From positions 538,199 to 602,198 of the forward strand of contig NW_024468518.1 of NCBI RefSeq assembly GCF_001632365.1: a DNA stretch of 64,000 nt. The letters are read 5' to 3'. Below, piece by piece: positions 1-12,790 of the stretch. The notes beneath the pieces were generated by a model. That model searched no databases, was not told where the DNA came from, and was given only the letters and a program-made list of their open reading frames with translations. The position numbers and the translations under genes are program-made. Source of the stretch: Laetiporus sulphureus 93-53. Lineage: Eukaryota; Basidiomycota; Agaricomycetes; Polyporales; Laetiporaceae. Positions within the stretch are counted from its first letter, which is position 1, and every line of letters starts with the position of its first letter.

Positions 1-2300
1 GTATCATCCACGGGTCTGGACCATAACATGTGATGTGGACTATCACCTGATCTCTACGCGTCGCGTCTGTGGCTGAGTGGCGTGAGATATTGGTGAAGCA
101 CGTGATCTGTGGTGTGAGAAAAGTCACGTGCGGACTTTGTGGCGAAAATCTGTGACAGACGTAGTCGCTGTACTGATGCTGCTGGAATTGATTTGCATGC
201 AGTCCGGCAATAAGCCTGCAGTATGTTTTGATCTGATAGTGCACTATAATCAGAAATCTGAGTCAGACCTAGCCTATAAGTGACGCAACTCTAGGTGCTC
301 CCCATCCCATAGGAGGGTCTTGCTCAGTTGGGCGTGTGCTGATATCATATGATATTCCATATGTGCCAGCTGGCTGACCTAGCAAGACTGGAAGGGTATA
401 TTGTGGTAGTGCAAACCATGCAGGTGGAGCGGCCATAATGAACTATGAATGAGTGTGTTAGCAGTGTACAGAGGCCAATGCCGAGGTGCAAAATGATGGT
501 GGTGGGCTGACCTGTAACCTGTGGAAACAACTTATGTAATCTTGAGTTCAGATTTGATAAAGTTGCCCTCTTCAGTGATGTTGCCCTTCATCTCTCTTGC
601 GTGACTTTCATCGCTTCCTAAGTTCAGCGGGTGCTTGCAAGGTGAGATGGAGTGGTATGAACAACCTTGAATACTACGACGGTGTGTGGGGGAGAGGGTT
701 CAGCCAGGCAAGCACGCGGCTTTTTCTGCCATGCATGAAGGGTGCTCGGGATCTGGATCGCTGGTGTCTGGGGTCCTGGCATCAGTGGCCAGACTCCTGA
801 TTCGCTGACCGACGATCCAGGGCTTCCGAGCACATCTGGGCCGAACTCTCGAGTGTGAAGTGGCGGCGTAGCAGCCTAATGAGGAAGGCACGACTACACC
901 ACCCGACCCACAACAGTCATGCCACCTCTGCCGCCACGACTCCCCCACACTGGGTCACGTAGAGAAGGACGAGGTATGGTATATAGCGACAGAATCACTT
1001 GAACAGACATAGCGACGGTGTTCTCGCCAGCCACCAGGCGATATGCGAACTACACGGGACGCCGCACTCACGCGGTGAGAAATCCAAGGTCAACCAGGCT
1101 AAAACTGGGCATGATAACCTTGCTGGATCGACACATGCACCAATCCACCATGCACACATGCATACACACTGGCATCAAGGCTTCGGTGTTGGAATGACTA
1201 AACCTTATCACAAGGGTGCATATGCTCGAGGGTCACAAGAGGGTACGGCGGGCTAGGAGAAGTTTGCCGGGACAGCCGTGCTAGCCATTGTTACACCATT
1301 TCTAACACGTCACCACAGTGCGAAGGCACACCATTTTTGATAAGCCAGGAATGCAGACTGGCAAGCCAGTTAACCATGATAGAACGAGTAGCTCGACCAT
1401 GCCAAGGAGCAACGAAGGCAGCAACGAGGGTTGTGGGTGCGAGCTTGTATGCAAACTCAGGAACGCCGAAAACAAATCACAAACTGAGCAGTTCTGAGAA
1501 GCCTAGCATCACAAATGGTAGGTCTTTCCCTTCAGTGCAGGCAGGAAGACATAGAAGAGAACACATAGGTTCCAGACGAAGGAGAAGACGAGATGCCGAA
1601 TGCCACGGGAGGTTTGCCAAAGAACGAGGAATCCAGCCGCGAGGACATGGAACAACTGAGTGTAGGCTTCTCGGTCGTGCGCCATTGGGCCCGCACAAGA
1701 GTTGGTCGTGAGGTTGTGCTAACAAGAATGAAAGGTTGAAGCTCCACTTCGAGGTGGCAAGACGAGGTAGCTAGACGTCCATAACACCCTGAGAGGCCGG
1801 GGTAGCGAAATGATCTGCAGTTATAACACAGACATGGAAGGAAGGCGAGGCTGGGGCCACGGCAATAATATCGACATGACAAATAGAGTCGTTCGTGTGG
1901 CGAACGCGACCACAATTATATGCGACGGTGACGCCCATATCGTCACCCCGAATGATCAGGGAGGTATCCTGGGTGGTCTGGGCGTCCGCTGCGTGAGCAG
2001 CAAACACGAGCGTGCCATTATCACCTGACCAGGATTTGCACCCATCTCACGTTCAGCCCCCGAGACCCAGCACCAAGTTACCCGGCAGCAATAGCCCATA
2101 ACAAGACAGATGCTCCGGTCAGTTGACACATCGACTAAAAGCCAAAGGTCCTTCGACGTACTCCTGGGGCATGGTGACCGTTGAAGTTCATAGCATTGCG
2201 CTGTATAACATGTCCGCGTTCTGCACCCACAAGAAGAACCCGGAGCCTGATAACATATCTAATACGCTTCACGTTCGCAAGGGAAACAGAGCATTCCTTA
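1..2300. other. Intergenic, no gene seen
   Basis: About 2.3 kb without a reading frame that matches a known family or can be joined into a plausible spliced gene. Open frames are short, overlap on both strands and lack coherent protein composition. I see no tRNA, no terminal inverted repeats and no long tandem array in this part. A distant promoter or a fragment of a decayed repeat cannot be excluded. Confidence 0.6.
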
Positions 2301-2309
2301 AGGTCCCAC

Positions 2310-3330
2310 AAAGAACCGGAACATAGAAACAAAAATTCGAAGTTGCTGTGTAAGGCTCCGACGAACAACGCTGGCAACATCTGCCAGTAACATGATGAGA
2401 AACACTCCTATGATCCCGAAGGCATTCGCCAATGGATGGACGACGTGGAAAAAGGCTCCAGTAGACAACACTGGCAACATCGGCCAGTAATGGTTGGGGA
2501 AAAACCCTACGGACTTGGAGGCACATCCTTATGAACAGACGACATGGACAAAATGCCCCAATGAACAGTGACGGAAAAACATAAGGTCCAACGATCCAGG
2601 AGGCATGCATCTAGGAACGAACGACACGGAGAAATGCTCCGATAAACAATACTGGCTACGTCTGCCAGCAACAGGTGGAGAAATTGCTCCTACAGACCCA
2701 GAGGCACGCACATATGACCAGATGACGTGGAGAAATGCTCCGACGAACAATGGTTGGCAACGTCGGCCAGCGACGGGCAGAGACACACTCCTACGAACCC
2801 AGAGGCACATGCCTGCAGACGGATGACATGGAGAAACACTCCGACGAATAATTGTGGCAACGTCTGCCAGCGACGGGCGGAGACATGCTCCTACGAACTC
2901 AGAGGCACATGCCTGCAGACGGATGACATGGAGAAACGCTCTAACGAATAATTGTGGCAACGTCTGCCAGCGACGGGTGGAGAAACACTCCTACGATCCC
3001 GAAGGCGTGCGCCTGCGAATGGACAATGCAAAACATATGCCAAGAAGGGGAGGAGAAAGCTCCGACGATCCCAAAGGCACATGTCCATGAAGGGACGACG
3101 CAAAATGCATGCAGAAAAAGGGAGGGGAAAACGCTCCGACGATCCCAAAGGCACGCGTCTATGAATGGACGACGACGGGAGGAGAAACACTCCGAAGATC
3201 CCGAAGGTATGCACCTGTTAATGTATGATGCGGAGAGACACTCCAAAGGACAACACGGAATGGGCGTGCACTCCATGACACAAAGGGGATGGCACGCTCC
3301 CAACGAACGAGTGAGAGAAACGCTCTAACT
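2310..3330. repeat. Degenerate minisatellite, about 100-bp period
   Basis: A cassette carrying the words ATGACATGGAGAAA, CTCCGACGAA, GGCAACGTCTGCCAGCGACG and AGAGGCACATGCCTGCAGA recurs. Equivalent points fall at 2621, 2721, 2821 and 2921, so the period is exactly 100 bp in the centre. Flanking units are more diverged, and toward 3000-3300 a shorter sub-unit (GGAGAAACxCTCCGACGATCCCAAAGGCA) dominates. Open frames across it on both strands are repetitive and repeat-driven, not a gene. The units are adjacent and drifting, with no conserved-repeat plus unique-spacer pattern. Confidence 0.85.
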
Positions 3331-4401
3331 GATGATACGAAGAGACGGCCTTCGGTGACCTAGGGTGCCGCATCTTTGCAGCATTAACGCCGTACGACGC
3401 GAACTTTGCCGGGCGGGCTAACCTTCTCAATGACGGATCAGGAAGGGAATAACGTCGCAGAACAGCTCAGAAAGCAGCTGCATGGTATGGCATCAAGATA
3501 CATTCACGAACACATGCGTGCGGGATGTCCGGCGAAGGCCCGGTAGACTCGCAGAAGGAAAACAAAAAAAAAAAACGGTGAGGGTTTCCTTTGCGGCCGA
3601 TGAGGCACACTGCAATGGCCGATGAGGTTCCAAAAGATGCACAAGTTGGTGGCCAGCATTAATGAGCAGGCACCCGTCGACGAGGACGCATAAGGACGGT
3701 CGGCCAGTGCGGATGACTATATGCGTGCATATATAAGGTCGGTAGTCCGTCCACGCGCATATAAGACAGGACGGCTCGGAGAGCGTAAGCCGTTTGCCGT
3801 CGCGAAACGGCGTGTGGCGTTCGACGCCGCACGAGAGCATTCGCCACCAGCGTGTGCGGTCATTGCCAGCGCGGGGGCATTCATGGAGAATCGACGTGTG
3901 CTTGACTTATCAAGTGAGTATATGCGCGCTGGCAAGCACCCTCATGACCTTCAAGAAAGCCTCTCGTGAGGATGAAAAAAACGCGTCACGAATAAATCCA
4001 GTAAGCTGTGCTGCATTAAAAAGGTTCACGGTAGGGAGTCTCAGCGGCATTCTCCAGTGACTCGGTGCGTGCCGGCGAGAAGTTCGATGCCCTCATAGAT
4101 GAAGAAATACTCATCTTCTGATACGCTCTCGCAGCTAAGGGCACGCCCGTTCGCCTTGGACGCGTTGCGTGTAGTGCGCTCCTCCCCCTTTACGGGTCCA
4201 GTAGTTGCTGTCGGAGCGCAGGCCTTGAGTAGACTTCCCTCTAGCACCTTCCAGCCTTGCTCCGTGGGTCGTGTAAACTCCCAGTTGTGGTACAGGTGCA
4301 ATGAAGTGAGAAATAATGAAGAACAGCGAAGAGCAGCTCGGAATAAAGAAACTACGAGACGAGCTGGTAGCGAAGGTCGTGGCGGGTGGGAAGAGACATA
4401 G
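3331..4401. other. Intergenic upstream of the 4506 gene
   Basis: No recognisable coding sequence. A short poly-A run lies near 3560. The last ~100 bases before the next gene belong to a dispersed repeat listed separately. Confidence 0.55.
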
Positions 4402-4500
4402 CACGTACGTCAGCTGAGCGCGTCTCTTCTTCGCCCACCTGCTTAGTAAGCAAGCGTTCGGCCCAGCGCTCGTTCCTCGTGCTGGTCCTGAACTTCACTG
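4402..4500 (+). repeat. Dispersed ~100-bp repeat, copy A
   Basis: This stretch closely matches 30911-31010 in the same orientation. The shared core includes TGAGCGCGTCTCTT, CCACCTGCTTAGTAAGCAAG, CGTTCGG and AGCGCTCGTT, with scattered substitutions and one indel between the copies. The centre, TGCTTA-G-TAAGCA, is a perfect 6-bp inverted repeat around one base. Copy A ends just upstream of the start codon at 4506. It could be an end of a mobile element, a SINE-like fragment or a duplicated promoter/5'UTR module. Confidence 0.7.
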
Positions 4501-4505
4501 TTCAT

Positions 4506-5435
4506 ATGTCGCCAACTACACAGACCAAAGCTGTCAAGTCAGCCTTCCATCGTGGTGCTGCAGCTGCAGCAAAGAAAAAGTTACAGGAGGAGGTTGAGCC
4601 ACTTGCACAGAAGATGAGCCTCTATTGTAGGCTGCAGCAGGAGTCCAGCAATGTCCTCGCACAGGATGTCACACGGCGGGACAAGATGCTTGCAATGGTA
4701 GCACAGTCACACCACCCCAATGTCTCTCACACATTGGATCCAAATGCATTTGGCAGCGGAGAGAAAGTGGATGAATTGTTGGCCCAATATGATGCCTTTT
4801 TTGCACAGACACCGGTGACGTACGAGGAGTAAGTGCGCTGCATCTTATATTCTCATTCTCTGATAAGAGAATATGCGGAGCTAATCCATTACTGTGTCAA
4901 GTCACTTCCTTCGTTTCTCCTATGCGACTGCAGCCGCTATCATGTTCGACGAACACAAGGTGGCTCCTTTGGCAAGGAGAGGCGACAAGGAGCAATTGGT
5001 GTACATCAAGCGCATGAACGAGTTGTATGTCCTGATTTATACCCTTTCTGTCATCTGTTCACCTACACATACAGGATGGACGAGTGGCTTAAACCTATGG
5101 CAATGGCCATGCAGACACAGGCCGCGCCGGTTTCGCCGCAGAATGCCCCCAACGACCTCACCGCGATCGCTAGCTCTGGCTCTGGCGATGCAGTCACAGA
5201 TGCTGAAGCGAACACTCTCCTCAACAGCCCAGGCGACCTTCTAAAGCAATGGTTCGTTCAGATCTTTAATCTGTCCGAGGATGATAAGGGTGTTTGGAAG
5301 GTCAAGTCGCTTACTATGAAAGACGACGGAAGGTTCGAGTATGAAGTTTTGCTTGCGGACTATGATGCCACGATTGTTGTCACGATGGATGAGCTACGGA
5401 TGCTTATGATGGAAAGTCGACTCTCTCGAATGTAG
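4506..5435 (+). CDS. Conserved hypothetical protein, 268 aa
   Basis: Three exons (4506-4828, 4902-5024, 5075-5435) join at GTAAGT/CAAG and GTATGT/ACAG signals, and the summed length is a multiple of three. The N-terminal third is Lys/Ala-rich and helical (a run of five alanines, then AKKKLQEEVEPLAQKM). A short Ala-rich helix containing AAAIMFDEHKVAPLARR follows, then a Ser/Ala-rich linker. The C-terminal ~70 residues have mixed helix/strand character (LLKQWFVQIFNLSEDDKGVW, then EYEVLLADYDATIVV). I do not recognise the family. There is no signal peptide or membrane segment. The ATG lies just after a dispersed-repeat copy, which may supply its 5' UTR. Confidence 0.7.
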
Positions 5436-5666
5436 ATACAAGATATGGTAATGTGTACATGTATGTCTTGACTGGTGTCTAGCCGTGTATTATTCTTGCC
5501 GCAGACACAAACGCTCCACCACAGGCCTGCTGCTTCGACCCTGTCTCCTGATTCAAACGTGCAACTGGTCACAGAAAAGCGAATTTCCTCCTTCTAGTTC
5601 AACGGCTCAGCAAGGTCTTCAATTGATATCAATTGCTTCTTTTCGCATAGCGGAGGACATCCCAAC

Positions 5667-6662
5667 ATGCCACCGTCCACGACCGCCACTCCCGCTGGGA
5701 CGTCCAGCGCAGCAGGCGGCTCAGCTGCATCACGATCGCGGCCACAGACATCTCGCAGAAGAGCACATCAGCCCGCAGACGACGCGGCATACCATGCACC
5801 GCCGTCCGCATCGAATGCTGGGACGAAGCGCGCCGCGGTCGAGCGGGCGGAGGGGGAGCCGCGCTTGAAGCGAAAGAGGGTGGACACCTCAGCGAATGCA
5901 GCAATGGCTGCTCCAACGCGCAATGGGTCTGCAGGGCCAAACTTTGGTACGGGCATGAATGGGATACGGAATATTAGGCTTGGGACAGATGGGGAGGGCA
6001 AGATATCTCTGGTGAGTGTTGCACGTCAACGTTGTGCGAAAATCTCCATGCATCCGTCCATCCTCCTCTTCTTCTTTTCTCATTGTCTGGCATGGCCAAT
6101 ACGAGCTAATCTGACAGTCAATTCATTCTGTTATGTACTGACACGAGCGTCCCACCACGCATGCCACACTGCCTACGAACTTTCCTGACGCACGTTCTTC
6201 CCCTCTGTGCAGGTCAATTTCACCACTCTACCACTTTCCTCTATCTATGAATACCTGATCATGAACAACCTCGTGCCGCAAATTGATCCCTCCCCGCTCA
6301 CCGCATACGACCCGCCAACCCCGATATCGCTCCTCTTCCCGCCTCGCCTGCGCCACCGCTCGCATACCGCTAGCCCACCCATTACTCCCGCTAACCGGCC
6401 CCGACGGCGCCGCAGTGCGCGCCTCGTCGAAGACGAACAGAACCCGCAGCACTCGGTCGTGCCGATATTGGCTGACGTAGACGAGGTGAAGGACGTGCTT
6501 GCGACGATCGCGCAACAACACTGGCAAGAAAGTTCAGTCAAGGAAGTGGACACGCTCGCAACGTTCATGTGCGCTGTCAAGGCCAAAGGTGAGCGTTGCG
6601 GGACATGGAATACTGCGGTTCTGCATGCTTATGTGGCCTGAACAGCAAGGACAGCAGCATAA
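5667..6662 (+). CDS. SAP30: SAP30-like subunit of the Sin3/Rpd3 histone deacetylase complex
   Basis: Three exons (5667-6011, 6213-6588, 6646-6662) give 245 aa. The first ~110 residues are low complexity and basic, with a Lys/Arg patch (RLKRKRV) that could act as a nuclear signal. Exon 2 carries the Sin3-binding part of SAP30: VNFTTLPLSSIYEYLIMNNLVPQ-like helix, a Pro-rich loop, then VKDVLATIAQQHWQ and VDTLATFMCAVKAK. The last exon adds five residues (ARTAA) and the stop. In known complexes SAP30 bridges Sin3 and Rpd3 and helps gene repression by histone deacetylation. Intron 2 is 57 nt, and intron 1 is unusually long at about 200 nt. Function is assigned by family. Confidence 0.85.
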
Positions 6663-7087
6663 TGAAGATACGAGAATTCCTCGGGTCATGGATGTGACGG
6701 CGGGACGCTTCGAGTGCGACACATGTACATGTTCAGCTGTACGTTGATTGACAAGATTAACCGTCAACTGAGCGCCACTCGCCATCAAGCTCACAAGCCG
6801 TTCTGCCCGACGGCATGTTCTCCTCGGAAAATTTACCTTTCTTGCTTACTTGTGGCCGTCGTGCGTTCACCCTTCTGTACATGCCCCGTAATTCGATCGA
6901 CAGTCAAAGTGCACTTCAGATAGGTATACTGTAATACGTAGTCAGGGTCTCTGTACGAACAGTCCATAACGACTGTGCGCACCATGTAATATACTGGATT
7001 CATACAACTCCGGGTAACCAAGAGAATGAAGTGTTTGCCTTGATGGCAGCGAGAGAGGGAAATAGGATTCTACAAACTTCGCCCGTG
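6663..7087. other. Tail-to-tail intergenic region
   Basis: This holds the 3' ends of SAP30 (plus strand) and VPS4 (minus strand). No further gene or RNA is visible. Confidence 0.6.
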
Positions 7088-8783
<1,696 letters not shown>

Positions 8784-9258
8784 GATCAACCAGCGGCGGC
8801 CACTGTCGGATTGCAGGTTGATGGAACAAGTCCATTGTTATGGCTTGTTAGCATCGCAGGCTGCAGCATAACAGAAACAAACAACGTGTATTGTGGAACA
8901 TCAACTGATAAGGGCTAGATTACAGTAGTACATGGACGATAAATTAACGACGATGCTAGCGGCTACAACCCCTCGTCGAGGGGCAGCAAAAACCCTGGTA
9001 TGTAATCGCCATCACATTGCTGGAACAGACACAAGCACACCCATCGAACTCCTCCGTTGTGGCCAGAGGATCCGCTACTAAGGGAATAGTACATCTACAC
9101 TGGAAGACGTCGTAAACAGAAGGCGCGGCGAGGAAATTAGAGCGACGCCAGTCATAGAGTCAACAACAGCAGCAGCGCGCGCGAACGTCCCGGACATATG
9201 AGTACGAAAACGGAGAACCAAATGCATGGCCCCTCAAGAGACTATCCATGGCGCGCGA
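8784..9258. other. VPS4 upstream region and 3' end of the kinase gene
   Basis: About 475 bases between the VPS4 start codon and the stop codon of the next minus-strand gene. It should hold the VPS4 promoter. No coding or RNA feature is recognised. Confidence 0.6.
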
Positions 9259-11255
9259 TCACGAAAGAAATTGGATCTGCGCCTGCGCCATCGCGGTTGC
9301 ATTGACATGCACATGCGTTGGCTTCGCCATGAGATAACAGACCTCAATGCTCTGCACCCACGAGTGGTTGATAATCTCGTCGATGAGAGCGCGTTGCTTC
9401 GGATTTGGTTCAAGCATTTTCCGAATGAGGGGCCGGCATGCACGTGGCGAGAGGTTGTTGATCGTCGGTGGACACGACGATTGCGTCTGGCATGCGGAGA
9501 CATACGCCGCGAACAGGTGATCAGTCGGCTGCGCGACGGTCCACGGGAGTTCTTGGAAGTGCAGGCAGTAATACACGATACCGCAGGCCCATATGTCGAC
9601 AAGACGAGCGTCATATGCTGCTCCATCACAATTAGGAGCATTGGGCGGAGAAGTCAACTCCATATGCTTACGTTTGCCCAAAAACTGCTCTGGAGCGATA
9701 TACGGCTCGCTCCCGCATAACCCTGTCGACATGTGTACTGTGGTCTCCCAAGGCAGACGATAGACTGTCGATGCGCCATAGTCGCCGATCTGCATGGCGC
9801 ATATATGATGAGCGGACTGTCCGTCAACAACTCACAAGCAGCGACGTACCTTCAAGTGACCCTTCGTGTCAAAGAACAAGTTCTCCGGCTTGATATCGCG
9901 ATGAGCGACACCTTGACTGTGGAGATAGTGCACACCGGTCAACATCTGCTTGAAAGAGCACTCGACTTCGGCCGGTGACATTCCACCTCTCTTGATGGCG
10001 GCGTACAAGTCTCCACCGGGACAGAACTCCATGACCTCGCACCAGTGCTGGTTCTCGTCCTGCACGAGGTCAACAGTCTCGACGATGTTGACGTGGTGCA
10101 ACGTCGACGATATGCAAAACTCGGCAGTGAGCTTCTTGACATACTCTTTCTCTGTCTCGTTCTTTCTCCGCTTGCGGAACTCCTGTGCATGGTTAACATG
10201 ATCAACGACGTCTGATTAATGCAAAGAAGGTAACATACCTTAACGGCGTATAGCTTCTCCTCGCTGCGGTCCCACTTGTGTGCGAGACGGACAACAGATG
10301 TGGCACCCTTGCCGATGGCTATCTTCTGGCAGACACCGTATTTCTTGAGTAAGCTCACGGTGCTCTCTCCAGTCGATGACTTCCCTCCACGATCTGAATC
10401 GGATTTTCTGCTGCTGCCGGTCGAGCGGGCAGAGGATTTGCGGGCGAGCTTTGGGCCGCTGTTCAAGAGGTCCTTGAGCGAGAACTTCTGCCCCCCTGTA
10501 TCCGATTCGGATTGCTGAGAGTGACGAGAGCTGACGGACGATGCCTTGAGTGATGGTGCTTTGGTGGAGGAAGCCTTTGCGGGACGAGCGGTGCCAGTTG
10601 AGCTAGGCTCACTAACGCCATTCGACTTGGACGGAGTGGAAGATATCCGCAACGCAGTCGAATCGGGAGGCTGCTCTTTCGGCGGAGGCAACTCCTTCTT
10701 GGACGATGTCTTGGGCAGCGAGGGCGTCTGCGTCAGAGGCTGTAGCGCGGCACTCAACTTGCCACCGGAAACACCGGAAGACATGCTGGGCGCTCTGCTC
10801 GGCGGCTGCGTGGAAGGAAGACTCCAGCCATCACTTTCCGAAGCCGACAGAGAACTGCTGCTGGACGGCGTGATTGAGCCTGTCGTGGATGACGAGTCGC
10901 GTTGGATGACAGGCGACTCGTATGGGTAGCGATCGGATCTGTGCATGTCTTCAAGCTCCTTCCTTGTGTGGCCCGGTGCCTTCTGATAGAACTTGGTGTC
11001 TGGCGGGGGCAGTGGGACGTGAACACCATTCGTAGCGGTAGGCATGCCACTTGTCGTCACTGGCGCAGCGTGCTGCTTAGCAGGGGATTGATGGGATTTG
11101 GAGCCGTTCACTCGCGATTTTGCCGCAGTGGCGGTAGAAGTAGACTGCGAGGAGGATGACAAAGAAGAGTGTAAACCACCTTGCGGCGGTTTATCTGAGC
11201 TGTCGGCGCCCTCGCTTTCGGCTTGGGTAGTCTCTGCAGCTTCAACCATAGCCAT
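9259..11255 (-). CDS. HAL4/SAT4-like serine/threonine protein kinase, 626 aa
   Basis: Three exons (10239-11255, 9850-10182, 9259-9789) are each a multiple of three. The first ~300 residues are Ser/Pro/Thr-rich and probably disordered. The kinase domain follows: glycine loop IGKGATSVV, YAVK lysine, TLHHVNIVE, MEFCPGGDL, catalytic loop VAHRDIKPEN, metal motif GDYGAS (DFG read as DYG), GLCGSEPYIAPEQF, then YDARLVDIWACGIVYYC. The PWE insert after the DYG motif and the GSEPYIAPE segment are typical of the yeast Hal4/Sat4-Hal5-Npr1 group, which regulates plasma-membrane transporters. The start is the first Met of MAMVEAAE. The frame is open far upstream of it, so an earlier start cannot be fully excluded. 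The F-to-Y change is conservative. Confidence 0.88.
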
Positions 11256-12790
11256 TGATGGATGCGACGATTGTGACGTGGTCGTGAAGGGGTAAGACGG
11301 CGAGTGAAAACGAGGATTAAGTGCCGGTAGGGGTGTGATGAGCGTCGAAAGGGTCGAGAGGTCGTGTACGATAAATCCGTTTATTGGGATATCATGACGG
11401 CAAACACGTTGAAAAGGCACTGTCAGGGGGGACAAGAGACGAACAGAAGAAGAAGGTAGGGGGTAGCGAGAGGGCAAGAGGGCGAGAGTGGGACGAACCC
11501 CCTCGCTTGTGCCGGGAGAAACGGCTGGAAGAAAGAGGAGAAGATGCTGAAAGCGGACGGAGCAGCGACGAGATTTGAACCGGAGCAGCCTGGCGCACGC
11601 CACTGCCTTTTGTGGGTTACGTAAGCAGTGGGCTCGGAAAAGTGCGGGCCACTGGGGACGCAAGCGTTCGCGAGGCGCCTGCCTAGTTCACTTTCCCTCC
11701 GTCGCACACACGTTCATCTCATCAGCCGTGGCGTCTCCTGCGAACAAATAGACTCATCTTTAAAGTATTTCGGGTCATCGAATTTTTACGGACACCACCA
11801 CGAGGTGATGAGCGTGATGGCGACGCAGCCAGGCCAAGTGCCAGCAGCGAATCCCGTTCTGATAGAAGCACTCCCATGAACGCGGTCGCAGGCTGCACAT
11901 TCCCGAGAGATAAGAGCGCGGTTTTTGCTATGGGCACGCCAGACGCAGGTACCCTCCTTTGCACTTGAAAGCACCTGCCATTTGACGTTCTATCACCGAC
12001 GCTCGCCGATACATGTTGATGTCATCTCCCGCAGTACATCCGGAGTGCAACTGAATCCCGATATCACGAATACGATAACTACACTACTTATTTTGCTGAC
12101 AATTCATGCCTCCCCGATGAGAGGCATCGACAGGCCGAGTGCGAGACGGCGGGCCGCTGATGCCGCATCAAATGGATCAATTTGCTTCCGTGGAGCCGAG
12201 ACACTGGCTCACATCGGAGGAGGGCAATCCTGACAAACAATGCAGTGGGTCCGCTTAGATTAATGTCTCGCTTGTAAAACAAAAATGTGATGGCCGCAAC
12301 GTCCTTCGTCAAGAGAGGACGAAGATCAGATTGCAGGCAAGCGGACATGCATGGTCGAACCAGGAACAGCTATCACGCCGTGCACCCGGCGAGTGGCACA
12401 TGTGAACCGAATACAACCCGTATGGTAAAGCATCCCGCCCATTTCATTTGCCTTTGTTTGTCTCCTTTCCACTTGCCTTTTCTGGTGCGTCTCCGCCTCC
12501 TCTCTCGCTATTGTCCTTCCTTCCCTTTCTGCTCTTGTCGCGCGCGTCTTGGTCTCTGCCAACAAGTGACCTCTACCGGTCGATATACACTCATCTAACT
12601 TAACTGTATGCTTTGGCCTCTGCTTCATGCTCCCTTTCCTTTAAGATCAAACTCGATCTATTTATAGCATCTTCTCCTGCCGGGGTGAAGTGATGGCATC
12701 CCTTGTAAATATATTGTTTATTATGTGAATCCTTTACAACATGAAGTCTATATGCAATGACAAGTAAAATAACATCTCTCGCCTCCTGTT
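11256..12790. other. Long intergenic region with CT-rich stretch
   Basis: About 1.5 kb between two minus-strand genes. It should contain the kinase promoter and long 5' UTR. A pyrimidine-rich stretch occurs around 12440-12560. No family-like coding sequence was found. A tRNA-like box near 11570-11600 on the minus strand does not fold properly. Confidence 0.55.

Noticed and set aside
2529..3303. Long open frames in the tandem repeat
   Set aside because: They are present on both strands and in several frames, and their residues simply follow the repeat unit.
2310..3330. CRISPR-like array
   Set aside because: Repeats are adjacent and drifting with a 100-bp period. There are no unique spacers, and the genome is eukaryotic.
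11560..11640. tRNA-like GGTTCAAATC box on the minus strand
   Set aside because: It resembles a B box, but the T stem has mismatches (TCCGG against CTCGT) and no acceptor or D arm can be paired at the right distance.
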